From an uncultured Lachnospiraceae bacterium (GTDB lineage Bacteria; Bacillota; Clostridia; Lachnospirales; Lachnospiraceae): DNA of 11,163 bases. The translations under genes were made by a program, and so were the position numbers. Below the pieces are notes generated by a model. The model searched no databases, was not told where the DNA came from, and worked only from the letters and a program-made list of their open reading frames with translations. Location of the stretch: positions 1 through 11,163 of the forward strand of contig CAMQOJ010000090.1 of the NCBI GenBank assembly GCA_947003375.1, read 5' to 3'. Positions 1 to 7,374 of this stretch are shown piece after piece; within the stretch, counting starts at the first letter, position 1; the number at the start of each line of letters is the position of its first letter.

Positions 1-150
1 GGCCCGGGCGAGGGGGGGCCTGTAGGGCGGCGGTGTCCCCGGGGGCAGGAACCCGTCGTCCCCCAGCAGGCAGATTCCGCCTTCCAGGATGCCTCCCGCC
101 GCTTCCCGCAGCCTCCTTACATCCTCCGTAAGCCTGTCCACAACCAACAT
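1..150 (-). CDS. GtfB-like protein, N-terminal 50 residues (gene runs off the window edge)
   Basis: An open frame starts with ATG at 150 and stays open to base 1. The start is preceded by a strong ribosome binding site (GGAGGGGGAG at 167-158, seven bases before the ATG), and lies 29 bp after the gtfB stop, so it looks like the next operon gene. The peptide begins MLVVDRLTEDVRRL and contains GDDGFLPPG at residues 30-38. The neighbouring GtfB has EDDGFLPEG at nearly the same distance from its own second Met, and a Tyr follows at a matching place in both (residue 43 here, 45 there). This suggests a second GtfB-type protein, or the N-terminal domain of one. What can be seen is only 50 residues and is unusually rich in Pro, Gly and Arg near the edge (PPGTPPPYRPPLARA), so a diverged or decaying copy is possible. 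The family call is an inference from a short motif; that a translated gene starts here is better supported. Confidence 0.6.
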   Translation of the reverse strand, partial: MLVVDRLTEDVRRLREAAGGILEGGICLLGDDGFLPPGTPPPYRPPLARA

Positions 151-157
151 CTGTGCT

Positions 158-167
158 CTCCCCCTCC
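158..167 (-). promoter_or_regulatory. Strong ribosome binding site for the GtfB-like gene
   Basis: GGAGGGGGAG lies seven bases before the ATG at 150, in the 29-bp gap after gtfB. It is the main evidence that the truncated reading frame at the window edge is translated. Confidence 0.65.
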
Positions 168-179
168 AAGCCTCTCCCG

Positions 180-1529
180 TCAAAAGCTCCGATAACTCTC
201 CACCGGCTCCGCGAAGGCCGCTTCCCTCTGCCGCTTCAGCCCGGCCTCCAGGACATCCCCGTCCGCCATGGCCCTGCGGATCTCCTCTATCATCCGATCC
301 GCCGAAGCCGCCGGGAAGATGTGCTCTCCGGCCACATACTCCCGCTCATGGAGGGTCTCCTGGAATCCGAAGATCAGGTGATTATGCAGGAAAGCCCTCC
401 TCACCGCGGAGACGATTTCCGATTCATGATTCACATCAAGGTAATAGTCGCATCCCGCAAACAGATCCGCCAGCAAATCCATCTTCACCCCGGGATACAG
501 GCTCACGTTCTCATAGGAGCCCATTGCCATGAGCTTGGAAGACATTTCCGTAATCGCAGCGATGTGGAAGTGCATCTTGGGAAGGGCCCTGATCAGCTCC
601 TCACAGTGCTCTATCCTGTCGGAATTGGTACAGATCAGGGCCTCCGGCTTATGCCCGTTCTCCTTTTCAAAGGGATAGATATACCCCAGGCGCTTCACCA
701 TATCCGCCGAAGCCCCCAGCTCCAGCAGCCTGTCGTAGGACTGCCTCTTTTGTACCATGATCCGCTCCGTGAAACCTGCCTGTCCCTTCAGAATCATCTG
801 CATGTTCCCGGGAATCTCATCCCGCACAGGCTCCTGCCAGAACAGGATATCCTTCTTCTCCCTGCCCGAAAGCCTATTGGACACGAAGAAGGGCGTGGAC
901 AGGGAATTGAAGAAGACCCTGGCTTTCTCCAGGCCCGCCTTCTCCATAAAGAAACATACGAACTCTGTCTTGCCCGGGAAAAAGCGCACCGCGTCCCCAT
1001 CGTTCAAGATAATGTCATGGGTGACATAATTCTCCACGATGATTTCTTTGCCTGCGGCAGAGAAATAGGACTTGTTCACCTTCTGCCCCTTTGCGTTGAA
1101 GGCAGTCCTGGCGTACAATGCCCCGTAGCGGTTATAGTGGTCGCTGGCCCGCACCACTCCCCTTTCGTCATACCAGTCCACCACCTTCACCAGCCGCCTG
1201 TGCTTGGGCTCCGCATAGAAGATCCGTGCCCGCTCCCGGGACAGATCGTGCACCTTCCCCAGGCTGTTGTTCCCGCTGATCTCCCAGTATTCTGGAACGG
1301 GAATCTGATTGAAATATTTCGGTTTTCCGGGCACACCCTTCTCGCCCTGAAAGTTCCCCAGGAAAAATCCGTACACCGATGTCACGCCCTCCGGCAGGAA
1401 ACCGTCATCCTCAATCACCGCCGCGGGACACTCGTAGCCCGCCCTTCGGAACGAAGTATACAGATTCTGGCTGTCCTGGGAATAGGAATCGAACAGCAAT
1501 ACCATATCTAGCTTAGCAAATCCACCCAT
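180..1529 (-). CDS. gtfB: Accessory Sec SRRP glycosylation chaperone subunit GtfB (Gtf2)
   Basis: GtfB is the substrate-binding partner of GtfA. The two form a cytoplasmic O-GlcNAc transferase that adds GlcNAc to Ser/Thr of the serine-rich repeat protein; GtfB itself has no transferase activity but holds the acceptor. The 449 residues match the family along their length: EDDGFLPEG (40-48), KYFNQIPVPEYWEISGNN (71-88), HYNRYGALYARTAF (131-144), DILFWQEPVRDEIPGNMQ (227-244), IVTNSD-like LICTNSDRIE (298-307), LYPGVK (344-349) and YYLDVNHESEIVSAVRRAF (362-380). The length is normal for the family. Two starts are possible. ATG at 1529 has a good ribosome binding site (AGAGGTGGAG, 1544-1535) and overlaps the end of gtfA by 22 bp. 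ATG at 1505 gives an N-terminus (MVLLFDSYSQ) closer to known GtfB proteins, but its nearest purine-rich stretch is about 15 bases away. I kept 1529. Translation is probably coupled to gtfA. Confidence 0.95.
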   Translation of the reverse strand: MGGFAKLDMVLLFDSYSQDSQNLYTSFRRAGYECPAAVIEDDGFLPEGVTSVYGFFLGNFQGEKGVPGKPKYFNQIPVPEYWEISGNNSLGKVHDLSRERARIFYAEPKHRRLVKVVDWYDERGVVRASDHYNRYGALYARTAFNAKGQKVNKSYFSAAGKEIIVENYVTHDIILNDGDAVRFFPGKTEFVCFFMEKAGLEKARVFFNSLSTPFFVSNRLSGREKKDILFWQEPVRDEIPGNMQMILKGQAGFTERIMVQKRQSYDRLLELGASADMVKRLGYIYPFEKENGHKPEALICTNSDRIEHCEELIRALPKMHFHIAAITEMSSKLMAMGSYENVSLYPGVKMDLLADLFAGCDYYLDVNHESEIVSAVRRAFLHNHLIFGFQETLHEREYVAGEHIFPAASADRMIEEIRRAMADGDVLEAGLKRQREAAFAEPVESYRSF

Positions 1530-2998
1530 CTCTTCTCCACCTCTACTGTAAGATAATTCTGCGCCTTTTTATAAGAATGCTCATGAAATTTCTCCATGTC
1601 CGCCTTTGTGAACAGCTTCACGATCCGGTCCGCCAACTTCTTCACCCGCTCCCTTTTCTCCATCCGGTCGTGCACCGGAATCCTGTATCCGTTCTTCCCG
1701 TTGTCGATGAAGGTCTGGTTCCCATACCGGACGTCGAAGCCGATGATCGGCAGGCCGGATCCCACAGCTTCCATCAGGGTAAGCCCGAAGCCTTCGCTGG
1801 TGGAACCCGCCACATAGGCCTCATAGTCCCGGTAGACGTTCTCCAGGTTCTGCTGGCCCCGCAGGCGCACATATTCCCCGCATCCCAGCCTGTCTATCAG
1901 CTTCCTCAGGGAATCCTCCTCCCCGCCCTTTCCGTAGATGTCCAGCGTCACGTCCGGCACCTTCTGCCTGGCCAGGGCCACCGCCTCCACCACCCAGTCC
2001 ACATGCTTCTCGCTGGCCAGTCTGGAAGCCGTGATCAGGGAATGCCTGCGCCGCTCTCCCTCAGGGTATTTCAGCTCGTCCAGGCTCCCTACGGGAATGG
2101 TCACCACTTTGGGGGCCACTCCCATGTATTTCCTGAACTGGGACTTCACCAGGCGGTTCTGCTCATCTGTCGACGCGATATAGAACGAAACATGGCGGTT
2201 CTGCGCGAAGGCGTACTCATAGTAATTGTTCCAGAGGATATAGTCCGCATCCGTGCTCCCTTCGCTGAAATGATCCGCATGGATGGGGAAGCCGATCCGG
2301 GCCGGAGCGGCATTCTGCAGGATGGCCTGCCCTACGCCCGTGGTCCTGTCGATGATCACCACGTCCTTTTCCGTCAAATTCAGCCTGGACACCATATAGC
2401 CCACCAGCCCCTCCTTGGAGCAGATCAGCTTATCCGGGAAACGGTACATCACCACGTCCCCGTCCGTGATCTCCTCATAGGCGATGGAGCCGTCCTCGTT
2501 GAAGAACCTGCGCTGGTACAGATGTGCCTGCTTGTCCAGGGGCGCATAGTATTCCGAGTAGATCCTGCAGTAGGTGAAATAGTCCTTCCGCACCAGGCAT
2601 CCCCTGGACACCATCTCCACCCTGTGCACCCGGTCGCTGCCCTCATCCGCCATGTACACGGTGTAATAGACATTTGTGCCCGGGAAGACATACTTCGCAG
2701 TCTTCCCCTCCCTGGTAAAGGTGAATTCCTTCCCCCCGAAGGTAGCTTCCAGCTGCTTCAGGGTATAAGTCACCGGAGAAGTCTTACAGTCCGTGAAAAA
2801 AGTGTACAGCCAGATTACCTCCGAGTCCAGGAAGCCGATGTTGGCCGTCATATGCTGGATATTCTCCCGGGGGAACATATCCGTGAAGACGAACCTGGCC
2901 TCCAGTCCGGCTTTGCGCAGGACATTGGCCCTGTAGGCCTGGGCGTACTCCACGCCGCTGCTGGCCCAGCCGATTCCTAAGTTGAAATTGTAAATCAT
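1508..2998 (-). CDS. gtfA: Accessory Sec O-GlcNAc transferase catalytic subunit GtfA (Gtf1)
   Basis: GtfA is the catalytic half of the GtfA-GtfB complex; it uses UDP-GlcNAc to start glycosylation of Ser/Thr in the serine-rich repeats before export. The 496-residue protein has the GT-B fold pattern of retaining GT4-type enzymes. The N-terminal loop GIGWASSGVEYAQAYR (8-23) is a family hallmark. An extended beta-sheet region specific to this family lies around residues 70-200 (SRGCLVRKDYF, YQRRFFNEDGSIAYE), followed by HADHFSE (240-246) and YILWNNYYEY (253-262). The C-terminal sugar-nucleotide domain has ASRLASEKHVDW (324-335), LDIYGKGGEED (352-362) and the E-x7-E motif TSEGFGLTLMEAVGSGLP (E402 and E410). 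All expected catalytic-site residues appear intact. ATG at 2998 has a strong GGAGG six bases upstream. It follows secA2 after a 106-bp gap, the largest gap among the genes after secY2, and overlaps gtfB at its end. Confidence 0.97.
   Translation of the reverse strand: MIYNFNLGIGWASSGVEYAQAYRANVLRKAGLEARFVFTDMFPRENIQHMTANIGFLDSEVIWLYTFFTDCKTSPVTYTLKQLEATFGGKEFTFTREGKTAKYVFPGTNVYYTVYMADEGSDRVHRVEMVSRGCLVRKDYFTYCRIYSEYYAPLDKQAHLYQRRFFNEDGSIAYEEITDGDVVMYRFPDKLICSKEGLVGYMVSRLNLTEKDVVIIDRTTGVGQAILQNAAPARIGFPIHADHFSEGSTDADYILWNNYYEYAFAQNRHVSFYIASTDEQNRLVKSQFRKYMGVAPKVVTIPVGSLDELKYPEGERRRHSLITASRLASEKHVDWVVEAVALARQKVPDVTLDIYGKGGEEDSLRKLIDRLGCGEYVRLRGQQNLENVYRDYEAYVAGSTSEGFGLTLMEAVGSGLPIIGFDVRYGNQTFIDNGKNGYRIPVHDRMEKRERVKKLADRIVKLFTKADMEKFHEHSYKKAQNYLTVEVEKRWVDLLS
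1535..1544 (-). promoter_or_regulatory. Ribosome binding site supporting the upstream gtfB start
   Basis: AGAGGTGGAG lies inside the last codons of gtfA, five bases before the ATG at 1529. It favours this start over the in-frame ATG at 1505, although the latter agrees better with the usual GtfB N-terminus. Confidence 0.5.
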
Positions 2999-3054
2999 CC
3001 CTGTCCTCCATTTCTATTCCGCATCTGTCCTGCCATATCTCCAGGCCGGATGCC

Positions 3055-3087
3055 TTATTCTATACTTCCCATTGCGGGCCTGGGCAT
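3055..3087 (-). other. Possible ten-codon ORF in the secA2-gtfA gap
   Basis: The 106-bp gap between secA2 (stop at 3107-3105) and gtfA (start at 2998) holds a short frame, MPRPAMGSIE, ending with TAA at 3057-3055. It has a near-ideal ribosome binding site, GGAGGAGG, about five bases before its ATG. The peptide resembles nothing I recognise. It could be a leader peptide that feeds ribosomes to gtfA, the remnant start of a lost gene, or chance. I see no convincing promoter or terminator in the gap. Low confidence that the peptide matters. Confidence 0.2.
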
Positions 3088-3104
3088 ATAAACCTCCTCC
3101 GCCT

Positions 3105-5438
3105 TTACGGCAGTACGATGTGCAGCTTCCTCTGCCCGTCTATATACACATTGCTCAGCAGCACATTCCGCATGATATTCCTCAGGATAATCGTCTCCAT
3201 CTTCCGGAACGCCTCCAGCGCCTCCTTCTGGAATTCGAACAGAAGATTGCGCTGGGCGGAGGCCCTGCCGGAGACTGCCGCCTGAATCTGCTGCAGGTAG
3301 TCCACCTGCTCCACCCAGGCTTCATCGATGGCGCTCAGGGCCGCCACCCGCAGGAAATCGTTCAGGCGCTTTCTGCTGCCCAGCCTGCTCTCCTGCTCCT
3401 TCAGCCCCTGTTCCACCCGACTCATGAGGTAGCTTTCCGCCAGGGCAGGCTGCTCCAGGGAAAGTCCCTCGGCCTCTCCGTCCAGGCGGTAGGAGATATT
3501 GTCCAGAAGATATCGGCGCAGGGACGCCATGTCCGCATCCGGCTCCCTCAGGAAGCGTTTCACGTTCCCTCTGGCGATTTCCATGACCTTGTCATAGTCC
3601 ATGCCCCCGCCGTCCAGCAGCTCGTCCCGCAGTTCATACATCAACTCCCTCTGTTTGCGCAGGATTTGGTCGTACTGCATGGCCTGTTTCCGGGAGAGCA
3701 CCGCGAATTCTTCCCCCATCCTCTGGGCATTGTCCACCAGGTGCCGCAGCCTGCGCCTGCCGATATGCCGCCCCTCCTCCAGGTACTTTTCCGCCCGCTT
3801 GGAGCCGCTGGCCGTCACCACCTCGTCCTCCAGGGAGATGAAGAAGCGGCTGGAGCCGGGATCCCCCTGTCTGCCGGCCCGTCCCCTGGCCTGGCGCTCC
3901 TGCCTGGTATTAGCCATGCGCCCGATGCCGATGACCGCCAGCCCGCCCAGCTCGGCCACACCCTTCCCCAGCTTGATGTCCGTCCCCCGGCCCGCCATGG
4001 CAGTGGCCACCGTCACCGCGTTCATCCGGCCCGCCTCCCGGATGATGTCCGCCTCCCAGAAGGCATTGTTGGCGTTCAGCACATTATGGGCGATTCCTTT
4101 CTCCATCAGGCGCCTGGACACCAGCTCCGTCTCCCCGATGCTGTTCACCACGATCAGCACCGGCTGTCCCCTCTTGTGGGCCATCACCGCCTCCACCATG
4201 GCCGCGGCGAACTGCCTGGAAGCGTTCCTGTAGTACACGTCCGGCAGGTCTGTTCGCAGCACGGGACGGTTAGGGGGAATCACCACGGATTTCACATGGT
4301 ATACATCCAGAAGCTCCTGGGCTGCGTCCGCTATGGTGCCGCTCATGCCGGCCATCTTGGGAAACAGCTGGAAAAAGTTCTGAAAGGTGATGGATGCCAC
4401 GGAGCGGTTCTCCTGGGAGGCAGGCAGCCCTTCCTTCACCTCCAGGGCCTGGTGCTGTCCGCCGCGCAGCTTCACCCCCGACATCAGTCGCCCTGACCCG
4501 CCGTCCAGGAGCTTCAGCTCCCCGTCCCTGGAGACCATGTAGTGCTTCTCCGGCTGGAAGAGGGCATGGGCCCTCAGGGCCAGTATCACATGGCGGTTGA
4601 CCTCGAAGAACTCCCTCCCGTAGAAATTCCCTATCTGGAAGAACTGCTCCGCATATGCCACTCCCTCCTCCGTCAGCCAGACCTTGTCCTCCTCCTTCTC
4701 ATAGTCCCTGCCCTCCGTCAGCGTGGTGACGAAAAAGTCCGCCATCTCATACAGATTGGACTGCACCCTGGGCGCGCCGGAAATCACCAGGGGCGTCTGG
4801 GCGGCATCCAGCAGCACGGAATCCGCCTCATCCACAATGACGTAGTAGAATTCCCGCAGGAAGCGGTCGGATGCCACGGATACCAGATTGTTCAGCAGAT
4901 AGTCGAACCCCAGGGCGCCGTGAGTGGTATACACGATATCCGCCCCATAGATTTCCTTCTTCTCCGCATTGGTGAACCGCTCCTCGTCCGTAGCCCGCAC
5001 CCCTATGCCCACGGACATCCCCATGAACCCATACACCTGTCCCATCTCCTCCGCGTCCCGCATGGCCAGATAGGCATTGGCCGTCAGGAGGATGGTGCTC
5101 TTCCCTGACAGGGCATTCAGGTACAGCGGCATGGTGGCCACCAGAGTCTTCCCCTCTCCGGTATTCATCTCCGCCAGCTTCCCCTGGTGCAGGGCGATGG
5201 CCCCCATGACCTGCACATCGTAAGGGTACAATCCCAGAATCCTGCGGTCCGCCTCGCAGATGGCGGCATAGGCCTCGGGCAGGATTTGATCCAAAGTCTC
5301 CCCCCGGCCCAGCCTCTCCCGGAATTCCACCGTGAGATGGGACAGAGCCTCATCGGACAATCCGGCCATGCGCTCCCTGTGGCTCCTGACCAGGGCAAGC
5401 TGCTTATTCAGTTTCCGTAATGTGCTCCTCTGTCTCAT
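3105..5438 (-). CDS. secA2: Accessory Sec translocase ATPase SecA2
   Basis: SecA2 is the ATPase motor that pushes the glycosylated serine-rich repeat protein through SecY2 at the cytoplasmic membrane. The 777 residues carry the SecA architecture: Walker A MNTGEGKT (91-98) in NBD1, Walker B VIVDEAD (200-206), a preprotein-binding region at about 215-350, KMAGMSGT (361-368), and NBD2 with VATAMAGRGTDIKLGKG (477-493) and the arginine-finger region GRAGRQGDPGSS (519-530). The helical scaffold region contains WVEQVDYLQQI (708-718). It is the SecA2 of accessory Sec rather than housekeeping SecA: it is shorter, lacks the Cys-rich zinc-binding C-terminal linker, and has MNTGEGKT, HNVLNANNA and RLMSGVKLRGGQHQA-type signatures like streptococcal SecA2. 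ATG at 5438 is preceded by CAGGAAG eight bases away and lies within asp3, overlapping its last 35 bp, which implies coupled translation. Confidence 0.97.
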   Translation of the reverse strand: MRQRSTLRKLNKQLALVRSHRERMAGLSDEALSHLTVEFRERLGRGETLDQILPEAYAAICEADRRILGLYPYDVQVMGAIALHQGKLAEMNTGEGKTLVATMPLYLNALSGKSTILLTANAYLAMRDAEEMGQVYGFMGMSVGIGVRATDEERFTNAEKKEIYGADIVYTTHGALGFDYLLNNLVSVASDRFLREFYYVIVDEADSVLLDAAQTPLVISGAPRVQSNLYEMADFFVTTLTEGRDYEKEEDKVWLTEEGVAYAEQFFQIGNFYGREFFEVNRHVILALRAHALFQPEKHYMVSRDGELKLLDGGSGRLMSGVKLRGGQHQALEVKEGLPASQENRSVASITFQNFFQLFPKMAGMSGTIADAAQELLDVYHVKSVVIPPNRPVLRTDLPDVYYRNASRQFAAAMVEAVMAHKRGQPVLIVVNSIGETELVSRRLMEKGIAHNVLNANNAFWEADIIREAGRMNAVTVATAMAGRGTDIKLGKGVAELGGLAVIGIGRMANTRQERQARGRAGRQGDPGSSRFFISLEDEVVTASGSKRAEKYLEEGRHIGRRRLRHLVDNAQRMGEEFAVLSRKQAMQYDQILRKQRELMYELRDELLDGGGMDYDKVMEIARGNVKRFLREPDADMASLRRYLLDNISYRLDGEAEGLSLEQPALAESYLMSRVEQGLKEQESRLGSRKRLNDFLRVAALSAIDEAWVEQVDYLQQIQAAVSGRASAQRNLLFEFQKEALEAFRKMETIILRNIMRNVLLSNVYIDGQRKLHIVLP

Positions 5439-5871
5439 GAACCACTTCCTGTATCACGATAGAATGATAATCAAACTCCCTCACGCCGCCGTTGATCAGC
5501 TGCATACAATAGCTGTACGTCTTCAGGGGACATCGGAAGCCTGCCTGCCGGTCCCGTATAGTGACGCTGCCCGCCTCCCCTTCGTATCTGTCATAGAACA
5601 CCAGGCGCACCAGACAGCTCCCCCCGGAGGGCGTGTCTATGTTCACGGTAATCCGGTAATCGCTCTCCCCGTCGATCATGGGCAGGGCGGGCTCTATCCT
5701 TTTCGCCTGGAAATTCGTCTTCGAATACCATGTCTTGATCACGGTTCCGGGGGGCATCAGCAGATTGCGGAAGCTCACCGCATCCTTCCTGCGGTATGCG
5801 ATCTCCGAACCGTACAGATAGGTATCCGAGGAATATTCGTTCCAGTAAATCGTCCATTTCTCCCCTGCCAT
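5404..5871 (-). CDS. asp3: Accessory Sec system protein Asp3
   Basis: Asp3 is a small component of the Asp1-Asp2-Asp3 complex that binds the serine-rich glycoprotein and SecA2 and is needed for its export; in known systems it has a carbohydrate-binding-module-like beta-sandwich fold. The 155-residue product matches the family over nearly its whole length: YWNEYSSDTYLYGSEI (9-24), FRNLLMPPGTVIKTWYSKTNFQA (34-56), PALPMIDGESDYRITVNID (61-79), VFYDRYEGE (91-99) and YSYCMQLINGG (119-129). The acidic tail (VVHETEEHITETE) falls in the part that overlaps secA2. Its ATG at 5871 immediately abuts the asp2 stop (TAG at 5874-5872), so the two are expected to be translationally coupled. No signal peptide is seen, in line with cytoplasmic action. 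Confidence 0.95.
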   Translation of the reverse strand: MAGEKWTIYWNEYSSDTYLYGSEIAYRRKDAVSFRNLLMPPGTVIKTWYSKTNFQAKRIEPALPMIDGESDYRITVNIDTPSGGSCLVRLVFYDRYEGEAGSVTIRDRQAGFRCPLKTYSYCMQLINGGVREFDYHSIVIQEVVHETEEHITETE

Positions 5872-7374
5872 CTATTTCCTGACCCTCCCGAAATCCTCCC
5901 GCAGCAGCTTGTCGAACTGGCTGGAGAACCAGTTCACGATGCCGCCCGTATTGTCATTATGCCTGCCGTGGAGGCCCTTGCCGTAGACCTGGGCTCCCTC
6001 CGACCGCAGGTGGGCGATCAGGGAGGCATAGGCAGTGGCATCATAGTCGTCCTCTACCATGTAGGACACCACGAACTTGGATCTGCCCCAGTCTGTCGCA
6101 TCGAACTTGCCCCAGAAACGCCGGTTCAGCCGCTCCACCGCCGCCGGATCCGTGTCCCTGCTCACATAGCGCAGCACGTCCAGGGATGTGGGGAACCCGC
6201 CGGGCCGCAGCAGCCGCTCGTTGGCGGCCACGCTTCCGATGCTGGCCAGAGGCTTGCCCAGAATCAAGGCGTGGGGCCGGATGTCGCAGCCATAGTACAG
6301 CGCTCCGAATGTGCCCATGGAAAGCCCTGACAAAATCACCTGATCCGGTGTAAAGCCCAGCTCCTCCATGGGGCTGCGTATGGCCTCTGCCAGCATGTCC
6401 TCAAACTCCCGGGAGCCCATATAGAAGCACCCGCCCTCCAGCCTGGCCTCCGCCACCAGCAGGAAGGGACAACCCATGCCCCGCATGAGATTGTACCCCT
6501 CAAACCCTTCCATGGTCTTATATCCGGAAAAGTATACATTCAGCGGCGGCTTCCTGTCCCCCGGGTCGAAATAGCAGAAAATCTCCTCCCGGTTCGAGGT
6601 GACATAGCGCTGTCCCCCCGGCAGGAAATGCCCGTGTCCCCGCCTGGAATACCTGTCATGCAGCGCTATCACTTCCAGCCGACCCTTCCCCCTGGCCAGA
6701 AGGGATACGAAGATAGGCCCCTCCGCCAGCTGGTTGTCGATGCGGACGACCTCCTCCAGGTCGCGCTCCGAGAATTCCCATTTCTGCTGCACATCTGAGA
6801 TGCTCCCCTGGACGAACTGCATCACCCGCAGGCCGATCTCCACCTCCGGATCCTTGCGGTACTCCAGCCACAAATCGATGCACTGTCCCTGGAACACAGG
6901 GATGTTGTTCCTCCAGAAGGCCGCCTGGCACAGCTTATCGCCGAAATCCCCCTCCAGGGAGACGCTGTAGTTCCCGTTCCATTTGACCGTTCCCCCAAAA
7001 CCCTGGGCGATGGCCAGATTGGGGAAACGGAACTTCTCCCCATAGGGCTTCGGAAAGTAATTCCGCACTTCTCTGAGGAGGAAGCCCTGTATATCCTCCG
7101 GGGCTATCCTGCGCCCCTTCCTGCTCTCATACAGCCAGGCCGACTCCCCCTCCAGCTCCACCTGCTCCGTCACGAACAGGGTGTAGGCCTTGGTAGCCTG
7201 ATAGAGGTGCTCTATCTCCCGCGCCCCGGGCGCTCTGTCCCAAAATACTATGTCAAATGGTTTCTGCGGCGCTGCTTCGAAGCTCTCCGCATACTCGAAT
7301 GCCGTCTGCGGCGGCATGGCGTATATCTGCCGCCAATCCCTGTCCCCTATCTGCAATACTCGAATCTCATCCAA
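5872..7374 (-). CDS. asp2: Accessory Sec protein Asp2, GlcNAc O-acetyltransferase
   Basis: Asp2 has two roles in studied systems: as part of Asp1-3 it is essential for export, and its alpha/beta-hydrolase-like domain O-acetylates the GlcNAc on the serine-rich repeat protein. The 500-residue protein has a beta-rich N-terminal half (RVLQIGDRDW, 5-14; QGFGGTVKWNGNYSVSLEGDFGD, 124-146) and a C-terminal hydrolase-type half with LSGLSMGTFGALYYG (348-362), where S352 sits in GLSMG, YMVEDDYDATAY (438-449) and GLHGRHNDNTGG (467-478). S352, D442 and H472 are the best candidates for the Ser-Asp-His triad, with spacing like that of the streptococcal enzyme, so acetyltransferase activity is likely retained. 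The start is TTG at 7374: upstream in frame comes a TAA after two codons, and no ATG or GTG is available nearby. The gene overlaps asp1 by 8 bp (ATTGGATGA), a typical coupling overlap. Confidence 0.95.
   Translation of the reverse strand: MDEIRVLQIGDRDWRQIYAMPPQTAFEYAESFEAAPQKPFDIVFWDRAPGAREIEHLYQATKAYTLFVTEQVELEGESAWLYESRKGRRIAPEDIQGFLLREVRNYFPKPYGEKFRFPNLAIAQGFGGTVKWNGNYSVSLEGDFGDKLCQAAFWRNNIPVFQGQCIDLWLEYRKDPEVEIGLRVMQFVQGSISDVQQKWEFSERDLEEVVRIDNQLAEGPIFVSLLARGKGRLEVIALHDRYSRRGHGHFLPGGQRYVTSNREEIFCYFDPGDRKPPLNVYFSGYKTMEGFEGYNLMRGMGCPFLLVAEARLEGGCFYMGSREFEDMLAEAIRSPMEELGFTPDQVILSGLSMGTFGALYYGCDIRPHALILGKPLASIGSVAANERLLRPGGFPTSLDVLRYVSRDTDPAAVERLNRRFWGKFDATDWGRSKFVVSYMVEDDYDATAYASLIAHLRSEGAQVYGKGLHGRHNDNTGGIVNWFSSQFDKLLREDFGRVRK

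Noticed and set aside
153..1511. Long plus-strand ORF (452 codons) opposite gtfB
   Set aside because: Exact antisense of gtfB, His/Leu/Pro/Arg-rich and without recognisable motifs; a by-product of GC-rich codon use in the real gene.
1577..2980. Long plus-strand ORF (467 codons) opposite gtfA
   Set aside because: Antisense shadow of a convincingly identified glycosyltransferase; low-complexity composition and no family features.
2999..3104. Separate promoter for gtfA-gtfB in the secA2-gtfA gap
   Set aside because: A TATAGAAT sequence occurs near 3065-3058 but no suitable -35 lies 16-18 bp upstream.
3072..4496. Long plus-strand ORF (474 codons) opposite secA2, and similar ones at 5332-6330, 7874-8503 and 9211-10131
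   Set aside because: All lie antisense to intact accessory Sec genes, show the same His/Gln/Pro/Arg-rich shadow composition, and lack supporting neighbours.
3105..5438. Housekeeping SecA instead of SecA2
   Set aside because: No zinc-binding C-terminal linker, SecA2-type motifs and an accessory Sec neighbourhood on both sides.
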